From the NCBI GenBank assembly GCA_958407465.1, contig CATYIV010000028.1, positions 1 to 28,395 of the forward strand: a DNA stretch of 28,395 nt. Reading direction: 5' to 3'. How positions within the stretch are numbered: the first letter of the stretch is position 1; every line of letters begins with the position of its first letter. This DNA is from an uncultured Collinsella sp. Lineage in GTDB: Bacteria; Actinomycetota; Coriobacteriia; Coriobacteriales; Coriobacteriaceae. A program made the position numbers and the translations under genes. This document shows positions 1-8,035 of this stretch, in pieces. Under the pieces are notes generated by a model. The model saw only the letters and a program-made list of their open reading frames with translations. It ran no database searches and had not been told where the DNA came from.

Positions 1-41
1 GGCGTGTCCGGGGCTTCCGGAGGGATGCGAGGGTCGAGCGA

Positions 42-1028
42 CTACAGTGCGAAATCGCCGCCGACGAGCGTGGAGACGGGCTCCTCGTGGTAAACGGCGG
101 AGATGGCCTGAGCGAACTCCTCGGCGACCGAGATGGTCTTGATCTTGCCGCCGACCTCGACGGGAATGGCGTCGGTGACGAGGCACTCGACGATCGGGGC
201 GTCGTTCAGACGCTCGATGGCCGGACCGGAGAAGATGCCGTGGGTGGCGCAGACGTAGATGTCGCCAGCGCCCATAGCCTTGAGCTCTTTGACGTTGGCG
301 CACAGGGTGCCAGCGGTGTCGATCATGTCGTCGTTGATGATGCAGGTCTTGCCCTTGATGTCACCGATGATGCCCATGACCTCGGCGGCGTTGTGGCGCG
401 GACGGCCCTTGTGGGCGATGGCCAGGTCGCAGCCGAGCATGTCGGACAGCTTCTTGGCGGCCTTGGCGCGACCCACGTCGGGGGAGACGACAACCAGGTT
501 GTCGGTGTCGAAGTGCATGTCGTTGTAGTACTGGCCAAACAGCGGCAGCGCGGACAGGTGGTTAACCGGGATATCAAAGAAGCCCTGGATCTGGCCCTGG
601 TGCAGGTCGAGGGTGATGATGCGATTGACGCCGGCGCGCTCGAGCAGGTTGGCGACGAGGCGGGCGGTGATGGGCTCGCGCGGGCCGGCCTTGCGGTCCT
701 GGCGGGCATAGCCGTAGTGGGTGATAACGGCGGTGATGGAGCGGGCGGATGCGCGCTTGGCAGCGTCGGTGGCGATGAGCAGCTCCATGAGCATGTCGTT
801 GACGTTGCCGCCGGCCACGGACTGAATCAGGAAGACGTCGGCGCCGCGGACGGTCTCGTCGTAGCGGGCGTAAATCTCACCATTGGCGAACTGCTTTAGC
901 GTAAGGCCCGAAAGCTCGACCCCAAGGTACTCAGCAATCTTCTGAGCGAGGGGACGGTTGGAGGAACCGGAATACACGCGGATGGACTTGCGCATATTCT
1001 CCGACTTCTCGGGATCATTAATCGGCAT
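42..1028 (-). CDS. prs: Ribose-phosphate pyrophosphokinase (PRPP synthetase)
   Basis: Makes 5-phosphoribosyl-1-pyrophosphate from ribose 5-phosphate and ATP in the cytosol, feeding purine, pyrimidine, NAD, histidine and tryptophan synthesis. The 328-residue product has the usual class I length. Visible motifs are the N-terminal NGEIYARYDETVRG segment, the catalytic flexible-loop region HYGYARQDRKAGPREPITA, and the PRPP-binding loop INDDMIDTAGT. The start at 1028 is supported by an AAGGAG ribosome-binding site a few bases upstream; an internal Met at residue 12 is a less likely start. It lies downstream of glmU on the same strand, the classic glmU-prs order, but a terminator between them suggests it is also transcribed separately. 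Identification is secure. Confidence 0.97.
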   Translation of the reverse strand: MPINDPEKSENMRKSIRVYSGSSNRPLAQKIAEYLGVELSGLTLKQFANGEIYARYDETVRGADVFLIQSVAGGNVNDMLMELLIATDAAKRASARSITAVITHYGYARQDRKAGPREPITARLVANLLERAGVNRIITLDLHQGQIQGFFDIPVNHLSALPLFGQYYNDMHFDTDNLVVVSPDVGRAKAAKKLSDMLGCDLAIAHKGRPRHNAAEVMGIIGDIKGKTCIINDDMIDTAGTLCANVKELKAMGAGDIYVCATHGIFSGPAIERLNDAPIVECLVTDAIPVEVGGKIKTISVAEEFAQAISAVYHEEPVSTLVGGDFAL

Positions 1029-1072
1029 TACCCTTCTCCTTTATATCGAATGCCATATAGATGCCTTTTTGC

Positions 1073-1100
1073 ATTGTAACCGCGCGACGGGGTTTATCGA
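1073..1100 (-). promoter_or_regulatory. Possible promoter of prs
   Basis: On the minus strand a TACAAT -10 box (1073-1078) lies 16 bases from a TCGATA -35-like box (1095-1100), between the glmU terminator and the prs start. The match is moderate and was judged by eye only. Confidence 0.35.
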
Positions 1101-1169
1101 GTCCTGATAACGTCTTTACCGTCAACGGACACGAACCGACCACTCATCCGGTTGCGCAGGTCACGATAG

Positions 1170-1204
1170 AAAAAGGAGCCGCCCCCCCACGGGAACAGCT
1201 CCTT
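1170..1204 (-). terminator. Rho-independent terminator of glmU
   Basis: Read on the minus strand, AAGGAGC (1198-1204) pairs with GCTCCTT (1173-1179). The loop can extend pairing through CCC/GGG, and the hairpin runs into a short T tract. It sits 18 bases after the glmU stop. Confidence 0.75.
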
Positions 1205-1221
1205 AGATGCTTGGTAAAACG

Positions 1222-2634
1222 TTATACCTCGTCGTCCTCGTGCAGACGGCGGCGGTAATCGGCGGCCCAGCCCTCAATGTTTACCTGACGGGCACGACCC
1301 AGGCCAAGTGCGTCGGCCGGGACCGGCTCGGTGATGACGGAGCCGGCGGCCACGAGCGCGCCGTCGCCGATCTGGGCGGGCGCGACCATCATGGTGTCGG
1401 AACCGATGAAGGCGTCCTTGCCGATGACGGTCTTGTGCTTGTGCACGCCGTCGTAGTTGCAGGTGATGGAGCCTGCGCCCACGTTGACGCCGGAGCCCAT
1501 GGTGGTGTCGCCGATGTAGGACAGGTGCGGCACCTTGGAGCCCTCGCCGATCGTGGACTTCTTGATCTCCACGTGCGTGCCGGCCTTGGAGCCGTCGAGC
1601 ATGTGGGTGCCCGGGCGCAGGTAGGCGCGCGGGCCGCAGTCGACGCCGTTCTCGATGACGGCCTCGATGGCGATGGTCTCATCGATGGTGCAGCCGCTGC
1701 CGACGGTGGTGTCGGTGAGGCGGCTGTTGGGGCCGAGCTGGCACTCCTCGCCCACGGTGACGTGGCCGATCAGATGCGTCTGCGGCCACACGATGGTGTC
1801 GCGGCCGATGACGGCATCGGGGCCGATCCAGGCCTGCGTGGGGTCGATGAAGGTAACGCCCTCGGCCATCCAGTGCTCGTTGATGCGGTCGCGCGCGATA
1901 GCGGTGAGCTGCGCGAGCTGGATGCGGCTGTTGACGCCCAGGCCGTCGCGGTAGTCGTCACAGTGGAAGATGGAGACCGCCTGGCCGTGACCCTTGAGGA
2001 TTTCGAGCATGTCGGGCAGGTAGTACTCGGACTGTGCGTTGTCGTTGCCGATCTCGTTGATGTGGGCGGCGAGCTGCGCGCCGTCAAAGGCGTAGCAGCC
2101 GGCGTTGCACTCCAGCAGCGTGGCGGCCTGCTCGGGCGTGCAGTCTTTCTGCTCGATGATGCGCTCGATCTGGCCGTCGGCGCCCAGCTTGATGCGGCCG
2201 TAGCCGAAGGGGTCGGGCGGGGTCATGGTCATGACGGTGCAGGCGAGCTCGCCGGTGGCGACGGTCTGCGCGAACTTGGCGACGGTGTCGGCGGTGATGA
2301 GTGGCAGGTCGCCGTTGAGCACGACGACGGGGCCTTGCGCGATGCCGCAGGCCTCGAGCGCGACCTTCACGGCGTGGCCGGTGCCCAGGCGCTCGGTCTG
2401 CTCGACGCACTCGACTTTGGTGGCGCTGTTGGCGTAGGCGCCGTCGATAAGGGCGCGCATCTCGTCGGCGTGGCTGCCGATGACGACCACGACGCGGCTG
2501 CAGCCGGCCTTGATGGTGGCGTCGACGATCCACTGGACCATGGGCTTGCCCAGGATCTTGTGCGAAACCTTGCAGTGGTTCGACTTCATGCGGGTGCCCT
2601 CGCCGGCAGCGAGGATAATTGCGGTTGCGTCCAT
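1222..2634 (-). CDS. glmU: Bifunctional UDP-N-acetylglucosamine pyrophosphorylase / glucosamine-1-phosphate acetyltransferase
   Basis: Catalyses the last two steps of UDP-GlcNAc synthesis (acetylation of glucosamine-1-P, then uridylylation) for peptidoglycan and other wall polymers. The N-terminal half is a nucleotidyltransferase with LAAGEGTRMKS at residues 8-18. The C-terminal half is a left-handed beta-helix with hexapeptide-like repeats, and carries YLRPGTHM and the active-site region SYIGDTTMGSGVNVGAGS. The open frame extends upstream to 2844, but the start chosen at 2634 (MDATAIIL) has an AGGAG site 6-7 bases upstream and begins the conserved domain. This gives 470 residues, close to the usual 450-460. 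It is divergent from the ECF transporter operon and upstream of prs. Confidence 0.96.
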   Translation of the reverse strand: MDATAIILAAGEGTRMKSNHCKVSHKILGKPMVQWIVDATIKAGCSRVVVVIGSHADEMRALIDGAYANSATKVECVEQTERLGTGHAVKVALEACGIAQGPVVVLNGDLPLITADTVAKFAQTVATGELACTVMTMTPPDPFGYGRIKLGADGQIERIIEQKDCTPEQAATLLECNAGCYAFDGAQLAAHINEIGNDNAQSEYYLPDMLEILKGHGQAVSIFHCDDYRDGLGVNSRIQLAQLTAIARDRINEHWMAEGVTFIDPTQAWIGPDAVIGRDTIVWPQTHLIGHVTVGEECQLGPNSRLTDTTVGSGCTIDETIAIEAVIENGVDCGPRAYLRPGTHMLDGSKAGTHVEIKKSTIGEGSKVPHLSYIGDTTMGSGVNVGAGSITCNYDGVHKHKTVIGKDAFIGSDTMMVAPAQIGDGALVAAGSVITEPVPADALGLGRARQVNIEGWAADYRRRLHEDDEV

Positions 2635-2827
2635 GTGATCTCCTGTTACGTTATAGAGACGTGTGTTTGGAAACGATACACGGCGCAATATGATACCGCA
2701 GGCATATGTTGAGCGCGTAGCGATTGGTTTGCGGCGGTTGAGGCTTGCGCCGCCGGCGTGGCGTTTGCGCTGCTTGCGTGCGGCGTTGGCGGTGCTGCGG
2801 AGCTGCCGTTTGAGCGAGGGGACGGGG

Positions 2828-3721
2828 GTGCCCGTGGACAACATACAAGAGGAGTTTGGCGGCGAGCCCGTCGCGGCATTCTCGATGTCGCATCCGGCTG
2901 TGCCAGCCCTCTACATGGTGCTGACGCTGGGGCTCACCATGTTCTCGATGCAACCGGTGCTGATCGTGCTGTCGCTTGCGGGCGGGCTGGCGTATGGATT
3001 TGCGACGCGTGGGGCTGCCCGCACGCTGGGCGCACTCCGCTGGCAGTTGCCGGTGATTTTGATTATCGCGCTGGTCAATCCGCTGTTTAGCGCCTCGGGC
3101 TCGACGGAGCTGTTCCGTATTGGCATGCGCGCGGTGTATCTGGAAAGCATGGTATACGGCCTGTGCATGGGCGGGCTGTTTGTGGCGAGCGTGCTGTGGT
3201 TTGAGGCCGCGGCGTCGATGCTCGAATACGACAAGGTGCTCGCGCTGCTGGGCAATGCCGCACCGGTGATTGCGCTCATGATCTCGATGTGCATGAGGCT
3301 TATCCCGCAGTTTTTACGCCGCGGTCGTACGGTGCTGGCGGTGCAGGATGCGATTGATGTGCCGGGGCGTGCGCCGGCCGACCCCGTGCGCTCGCGCTTG
3401 CGGGCATCGAGTGTGTTGATGGGCTGGGGCATGGAAGATTCGCTGGAGCGCGCGGACGCGATGCGCTCGCGCGGGTGGGGTGCCGCGACGCGTCGTACGA
3501 CGTATGCGCGGTATCGGCTGGGGCGCAGTGACGTTGCCGCGCTGGCCGGGCTCGTACTGTTTGGCGCTGCCGCGGTGGCGGTGGCGTGGACCGCGACGAC
3601 GCAGTATTCGTTTTATCCGCAGCTCTCGGTGCCGGCGCCGTGGCCAGGCTATGTCGTGTACGCCGCCTGGATGGTGTTGCCTTGCGCGTTGCACGCGATT
3701 GATGAGAAGAGGTTTGGCTGA
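2828..3721 (+). CDS. ecfT: ECF transporter transmembrane component EcfT (CbiQ family)
   Basis: Scaffold membrane subunit that couples the two ATPases to a substrate-binding S component in an energy-coupling-factor vitamin or metal importer. About five hydrophobic segments lie in the N-terminal two thirds and at the C-terminus. The coupling-helix signature of the family is visible as an Arg-rich stretch with RRGRTVLAVQDA near residue 165 and a second A-R-G type motif, ADAMRSRGWG, near residue 210. The frame is open from 2663, but the first ~55 residues are unlike the family, so the GTG at 2828 after a GAGGGG site is chosen (297 residues). GTG at 2834 and ATG at 2886 remain possible. Its stop overlaps the ATPase start by one base (TGATG), showing translational coupling. 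Confidence 0.85.
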   Translation: MPVDNIQEEFGGEPVAAFSMSHPAVPALYMVLTLGLTMFSMQPVLIVLSLAGGLAYGFATRGAARTLGALRWQLPVILIIALVNPLFSASGSTELFRIGMRAVYLESMVYGLCMGGLFVASVLWFEAAASMLEYDKVLALLGNAAPVIALMISMCMRLIPQFLRRGRTVLAVQDAIDVPGRAPADPVRSRLRASSVLMGWGMEDSLERADAMRSRGWGAATRRTTYARYRLGRSDVAALAGLVLFGAAAVAVAWTATTQYSFYPQLSVPAPWPGYVVYAAWMVLPCALHAIDEKRFG

Positions 3722-5364
3722 TGGCTCGGTTTGATAGGAGCTCGGCGGCGGGTGTGGCATATGGCTCGGCCGCGCCGGCGATTGAGGTGCGAGGCCTTAG
3801 TTTTGCCTATCCCGGGGTCAAGGCACCGGTGCTCGAGGGGCTTGATTGGCGTGTTTCCCAAGGTGCGTTTGCACTGCTTGTTGGCGGTACCGGTTCGGGC
3901 AAGTCGACGCTGCTGTCGCTGCTCAAGCCCGAGATCGCTCCAGCGGGCGAGCGCACTGGCGATGCGCGCGTGCTGGGCGAGAACGTTGCCGACATGGACG
4001 TGCGGGCATCGGCAGAGCGCGTGGGTTATGTGTTTCAGGATCCCGAGAACCAGATTGTGTGCGAGACCGTGTGGCACGAGATGGCGTTTGGCCTAGAGAA
4101 TCTGGGTGTGTCGCGCGACGAGATGCGCCGCCGTGTTGCCGAGACCAGCTATTTCTTTGGTCTGGAGGACTGGCTTCATCGTGATACCGATACGCTTTCG
4201 GGTGGCCGCAAGCAGCTGCTGTCGTTGGCGGCCGTTCTGGCGCTGCGCCCGCACGTGCTGCTGCTCGACGAGCCCACGTCTCAGCTCGATCCCGTTGCCG
4301 AGAAGAATTTCCTGCACGCGCTGTTTCGTGTAAATCGCGAGCTGGGCTGCACGGTTGTTGTGGCGACGCATCAGCCGCGCCCAATGCTCGAATACGCGAC
4401 GTGTGCGTATCGGATTGAGGGCGGACGCGTGTGCGAGGTGGCGGATATGGCTTCTTTGGTATGCCGAGAATCGCTGTTTTCCGATGACACGTTGGGGTGG
4501 GGTGCCATCCGATGTGCAAAAAACGGAGTATTCAGCAGGCGTGAGGACAATTTGGGCTCTCTGGAGCCGCCCGGGGACGTATCGAGCGCGAAAAAAAGTT
4601 CGGAATTGGACAAATCGTCCGAATTTGTGGCGCAAACGTCGCTCGAGAACGGCTCGGAAGCCTTCTCGCGCACGGATGGAAGCAGAATACTCCAAAAAAT
4701 GCACGGCGGGTCGGCTACCACCCTGTCGGAAGGCTGGTTTCGCTACGATCGAGCGTCCGGCTGGGTGTTGCGTGGGCTCGATGCGTCGTTTTCGGCCGGT
4801 GCGGTGCATGCGGTTGTTGGCGGTAACGGCTGCGGCAAGTCGACGATGCTCTCGGTGCTGGCGAAGACCGCCAAGCTGCAGCGCGGCCGCATGGTGCGCG
4901 GAGCGGCCTCGGCGGCGCTGCTGCCTCAGAATCCCAAAGCATTGCTGGTTGCCGAGACGGTTCGCGATGAGCTGATGGAATGGGCCTCGACCTGCGGATA
5001 TGACGAGAACTTGGCGCGGGAGCGTGCGGCGAGCTTGGGGTTGTCGGGTCTGGATGGACGCCATCCGTACGATCTTTCGGGCGGGCAGCGTCAACTGCTT
5101 GCATTGGCAAAACTGCTGCTAATCGGCCCCGAACTGCTATTGCTCGATGAGCCCACCAAGGGTCTAGACCTGTTCAGCCGCCGCATCATTGCCCGCGCCC
5201 TGCGTGACCATGCGAAGGCTGGCGGCACCGTCATCATGGCTACGCACGATTTGGACTTTGCCGAGCAGGTAGCCGACGACGTCGTCATGATGTTTGACGG
5301 TGAGATCGCCTGCATGGAGCCGCCGGCCGACTTCTTTGCCGACAACGTGTTTTATAGGGCGTGA
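3721..5364 (+). CDS. ECF transporter ATPase, EcfA1-EcfA2 fusion
   Basis: Energises the importer formed with the adjacent EcfT and S component. One 547-residue chain holds two ABC ATPase domains. The first has Walker A GGTGSGKS at 55-62, signature LSGGRKQ near 159 and Walker B LLLDEPT near 181. The second has Walker A GGNGCGKST near 367, signature LSGGQRQ near 452 and Walker B LLLLDEPT. A roughly 80-residue polar, Ser/Glu/Lys-rich linker (about residues 262-335) joins them and looks disordered. Many ECF systems encode these as two proteins; fused forms are known in Actinobacteria. Overlap with ecfT and a 4-base gap to the S gene place it mid-operon. Both nucleotide sites look intact. Confidence 0.93.
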   Translation: MARFDRSSAAGVAYGSAAPAIEVRGLSFAYPGVKAPVLEGLDWRVSQGAFALLVGGTGSGKSTLLSLLKPEIAPAGERTGDARVLGENVADMDVRASAERVGYVFQDPENQIVCETVWHEMAFGLENLGVSRDEMRRRVAETSYFFGLEDWLHRDTDTLSGGRKQLLSLAAVLALRPHVLLLDEPTSQLDPVAEKNFLHALFRVNRELGCTVVVATHQPRPMLEYATCAYRIEGGRVCEVADMASLVCRESLFSDDTLGWGAIRCAKNGVFSRREDNLGSLEPPGDVSSAKKSSELDKSSEFVAQTSLENGSEAFSRTDGSRILQKMHGGSATTLSEGWFRYDRASGWVLRGLDASFSAGAVHAVVGGNGCGKSTMLSVLAKTAKLQRGRMVRGAASAALLPQNPKALLVAETVRDELMEWASTCGYDENLARERAASLGLSGLDGRHPYDLSGGQRQLLALAKLLLIGPELLLLDEPTKGLDLFSRRIIARALRDHAKAGGTVIMATHDLDFAEQVADDVVMMFDGEIACMEPPADFFADNVFYRA

Positions 5365-5368
5365 TGGG

Positions 5369-6082
5369 ATGACGGATTATCGCGTCGCGCGCCTGCTTAC
5401 AAAACTGGAGATCCCGTTGCTGCTGGCGGTGCCAGCGGTGATGGCTGCGGCGTTGCTAGCGGGCGTTGAGCAGGCGGCACTTGCCATGCTGGTCGTGGTG
5501 GCGCTGGTGCTCGCGCTGTTCTTTGCGGGTTACGAGGCATCTCGTCCGGGTTTGCGCCAGATTATGCCCACGCTGGTGCTGGCGGCGCTGGCGGCGGCGG
5601 GGCGCATCCTGTTTGGGCCCATTCCCGACTTTAAACCGGTGAGCGCTATCGCCATTATCGCGGGGGCGACGCTTGGCCGCCGTAATGGTTTTATAGTTGG
5701 CGCGCTGGCGGCGCTGACCAGCAATTTCTTTTTTGGACAGGGCATGTGGACGCCGTGGCAGATGTATGCCTGGGGTCTGGTTGGCTATGTTGGCGGCGCG
5801 CTGGCGCATGCGGGCGCGTTCGACCGTGCGGATGGAACCGTGCGCATGCCGGCGCTACTGACCTACGGTTTTGCTTCGGGTTTGCTATACGGCGTGGTAA
5901 TCAACGCGTATGACATCATCGGTTTTGTTCAACCGCTCACGTGGGCGGGCGCCACGGCGCGTCTTGCCACCGCCGCACCGTTCGACATTACGCACGGCCT
6001 TGCGACCTGCGTGTTTTTGGCCGCCCTGTACAAGCCCTGGTGTCGCCGCATTAACCGTGTCGTCGTGAAATACGGGCTGTAA
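5369..6082 (+). CDS. ECF transporter S component, substrate unknown
   Basis: Membrane substrate-binding subunit of the ECF importer encoded by the two preceding genes. The 237-residue product has about six hydrophobic segments, with a conserved-looking central stretch PIPDFKPVSAIAIIAGATLG followed by NFFFGQGMWTPWQMYAWGL. This architecture matches predicted S components of the broad cobalamin/queuosine-like ECF group, but no residue pattern here fixes the ligand. The ATG at 5369 is chosen over an in-frame start at 5294 that would overlap the ATPase gene by 71 bases. No riboswitch was recognised upstream of the operon, so regulation gives no ligand hint. Confidence 0.8.
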   Translation: MTDYRVARLLTKLEIPLLLAVPAVMAAALLAGVEQAALAMLVVVALVLALFFAGYEASRPGLRQIMPTLVLAALAAAGRILFGPIPDFKPVSAIAIIAGATLGRRNGFIVGALAALTSNFFFGQGMWTPWQMYAWGLVGYVGGALAHAGAFDRADGTVRMPALLTYGFASGLLYGVVINAYDIIGFVQPLTWAGATARLATAAPFDITHGLATCVFLAALYKPWCRRINRVVVKYGL

Positions 6083-6108
6083 GGCATTTCGCGTTCCCTC
6101 ACGAACTT

Positions 6109-6167
6109 GCGGTGGAATAGTTCTCGTTTTTGGCTATTTGCTGCCCAAACAGGAACTATTCCACCGC
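6109..6167. repeat. Intergenic inverted repeat, 15-bp arms
   Basis: Perfect 15-bp arms, GCGGTGGAATAGTTC (6109-6123) and its complement at 6153-6167, enclose a 29-base loop containing a T-rich run. It lies between the convergent S-component and exonuclease III genes. There is no clear T tract after either arm, so it is a weak terminator candidate and more like a REP-type element. Confidence 0.7.
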
Positions 6168-6174
6168 ACCTTAT

Positions 6175-6215
6175 AGGGGGAGAGGGGTCACATGATCTGT
6201 TTTCCTCTGTCCCCT
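6175..6215. repeat. Small inverted repeat near the 3' end of the exonuclease gene
   Basis: AGGGG-G-AGAGG (6175-6185) pairs with CCTCT-GT-CCCCT (6204-6215) across a small internal loop. It could act as a weak terminator for either convergent gene, but no U tract is present. Confidence 0.45.
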
Positions 6216-6232
6216 AGAGGAATTACTTGGGG

Positions 6233-7051
6233 CTAGAGCTCTAGCGTGAGGGTGACGGGGCAGTGGTCGCTGCCAAAGATGTCGCCGCGGATGCCGGTGT
6301 CGCGAACGTTGGCGGCGATCGAATCGCTTACCAGAAAGTAATCGATGCGCCAGCCGGCGTTGTTCTTGCGGGCATTAAAGCGATAGCTCCACCAGCTGTA
6401 GACGCCCTCGACGTCGGGGTTTGCCGCGCGCCAGGTATCGGTAAAGCCGGCGTTGAGCAGCTCGGTAAACTTGCCGCGTTCCTCGTCCGAAAAGCCTGCG
6501 TTGCCGCGGTTGGACTTGGGGTTCTTAAGGTCGATCTCCTCATGCGCCACGTTAAAGTCGCCGCAGGTTACGACGGGTTTGCCGGTCTCGCGCTCGAGCG
6601 CGTTCAAAAAGCCGCGGTAGGCATCGTCCCAGGCCATACGCACGTCGATGCGCGCGAGCTCATTTTGTGCGTTGGGCGTGTAGACATCCACAAACCAGAA
6701 TTTGTCGAACTCGAGCGCGCAGACGCGGCCCTCGGTTGCGGCTTGGGCGACGAGCACGGCCGCCTCGCCTTCGCCGGCGTAGGGCAGCAGCGCGTCGGCG
6801 TGCAGCACGCGCAGCGGCTCCTGGCGGCTAAAGACCGCGGTGCCCGAGTAGCCCTTGCGCTCGGCGTAGCTCCAGGTTTGGTGATAACCGGGCAGGTCAA
6901 TATCAACCTGGCCTTCTTGCAGCTTGGTCTCTTGCAGTGCCAGGATATCGACGTCGAGTTCTTGCGCGATCTGGATAAAGCTCGGGTCCTTTTTGAGCAC
7001 GGCGCGCAGGCCGTTAACGTTCCACGAGGCAAAGGTGTAAGTCTGAGGCAT
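6233..7051 (-). CDS. xth: Exodeoxyribonuclease III (AP endonuclease, ExoA/Xth family)
   Basis: Cleaves DNA at abasic sites and degrades 3' ends in base-excision repair. The 272-residue length is typical. All family motifs are visible: SWNVNGLRA at 8-16, LQETKLQEGQ near 39-48 with the metal-binding Glu, GDFNVAHEEIDLKNPK in the middle, the WRIDYFLVS segment, and the C-terminal catalytic GSDHCPV. The start at 7051 has an AAAGGAC site about 5 bases upstream. It is monocistronic, convergent with the ECF operon and divergent from the sirtuin gene. Confidence 0.96.
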   Translation of the reverse strand: MPQTYTFASWNVNGLRAVLKKDPSFIQIAQELDVDILALQETKLQEGQVDIDLPGYHQTWSYAERKGYSGTAVFSRQEPLRVLHADALLPYAGEGEAAVLVAQAATEGRVCALEFDKFWFVDVYTPNAQNELARIDVRMAWDDAYRGFLNALERETGKPVVTCGDFNVAHEEIDLKNPKSNRGNAGFSDEERGKFTELLNAGFTDTWRAANPDVEGVYSWWSYRFNARKNNAGWRIDYFLVSDSIAANVRDTGIRGDIFGSDHCPVTLTLEL

Positions 7052-7187
7052 GGTGTCCTTTCGACGGGGTTGGCAGGCTTAAGATTAGCGCAACAGGGGC
7101 GGGGTGGGATCCGCGCATGCTGACTTAAAGGCCGCATGCTGGGACGTCGCTCAACGCTGCCCGACTAACTAAGGACGGAGGACTCAT

Positions 7188-7940
7188 ATGGCGCAGGCAA
7201 TATCGGACCCCAGGCAGGCCTCCGCCGCGCTGGCGGATCTGTTTGACACCCACAAGCGCGTGGTCTTCTTTGGCGGCGCTGGTGTTTCCACGGCAAGTGG
7301 CATCCCCGATTTCCGCAGCGTGGACGGCCTGTATCACCAGCAGTTTGCCTATCCGCCCGAGACCATGCTGTCGCATAGCTTTTACGAGGCGCATCCGGCG
7401 GAGTTCTTCGACTTTTACCGCACCAAGATGATCGCGCTTAACGCTAAACCCAACCGCTGCCACACCAAGCTGGCCGAGCTGGAGCGCGCCGGTAAGCTTG
7501 ATGCCGTGGTGACGCAAAATATCGACGGCCTGCATCAGATGGCCGAATCACAGCGCGTGTTCGAGCTGCACGGATCGGTCCATCGCAACATTTGCCAGTC
7601 GTGCGGCACGGTCTATAGCGCCGAGTGGATTTGCTCGCGCGAGCACGAGGATGCCGCGGGCGTGCCTGCGTGCCCCGCGTGCGGCGGCCGCATCAAGCCC
7701 GATGTGGTGCTCTACGAAGAGCCGCTCGATGAACATGTGCTGACCGGTGCCGTTGCCGCCATCGCCGCGGCCGATGCCCTCATTGTGGGCGGGACCTCGC
7801 TCGTGGTGTATCCGGCGGCAGGCCTTACGCGATACTTTACCGGCGATACGCTGGCCATATGCAACCTTGCTCCCACCGATCAGGATGCAAATGCCGACCT
7901 GCTGATTTCTTGCGACATCGCGGCCGCGTTTGCGTTCTAG
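7188..7940 (+). CDS. cobB: NAD-dependent protein deacylase, Sir2 family
   Basis: Removes acetyl or related acyl groups from lysine using NAD+, giving nicotinamide and O-acyl-ADP-ribose. The 250-residue protein has the NAD-binding GAGVSTASGIPDFRS (30-44), TQNIDGLH (109-116), catalytic His128 in ELHGS, and two CxxC zinc pairs (C136/C139, C162/C165). The start at 7188 follows an ACGGAGG site. The desuccinylase-type Tyr-x-x-Arg pair was not recognised, so a general deacetylase of the Sir2Tm-like class is more likely. The folate gene follows 95 bases downstream after a hairpin. Confidence 0.95.
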   Translation: MAQAISDPRQASAALADLFDTHKRVVFFGGAGVSTASGIPDFRSVDGLYHQQFAYPPETMLSHSFYEAHPAEFFDFYRTKMIALNAKPNRCHTKLAELERAGKLDAVVTQNIDGLHQMAESQRVFELHGSVHRNICQSCGTVYSAEWICSREHEDAAGVPACPACGGRIKPDVVLYEEPLDEHVLTGAVAAIAAADALIVGGTSLVVYPAAGLTRYFTGDTLAICNLAPTDQDANADLLISCDIAAAFAF

Positions 7941-7985
7941 CCCGCGCGCGCGGATACAATAGAAAGACTGAGTGCAAAGCGACCC

Positions 7986-8013
7986 CGCCGCCAGCTCCCC
8001 AAGCTCGGCGGCG
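7986..8013 (+). other. GC-rich hairpin in the folP leader
   Basis: CGCCGCC-AGCT (7986-7996) pairs with AGCT-C-GGCGGCG (8002-8013) with a one-base bulge and a 5-base loop. It sits between the sirtuin stop and the folP ribosome-binding site and is followed by TGGGCATTTTA. It could be a weak terminator or an attenuator. Confidence 0.4.
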
Positions 8014-8035
8014 TGGGCATTTTAGGAGGATGTTC

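Noticed and set aside
1207..2712. A 501-residue plus-strand frame opposite glmU
   Set aside because: Low-complexity Val/Asp/Gly/Ala composition without domains; glmU on the other strand is unambiguous.
2640..2827. Cobalamin or other vitamin riboswitch in the leader of the ECF operon
   Set aside because: No B12-box or other conserved riboswitch core was recognisable in this 190-base stretch.
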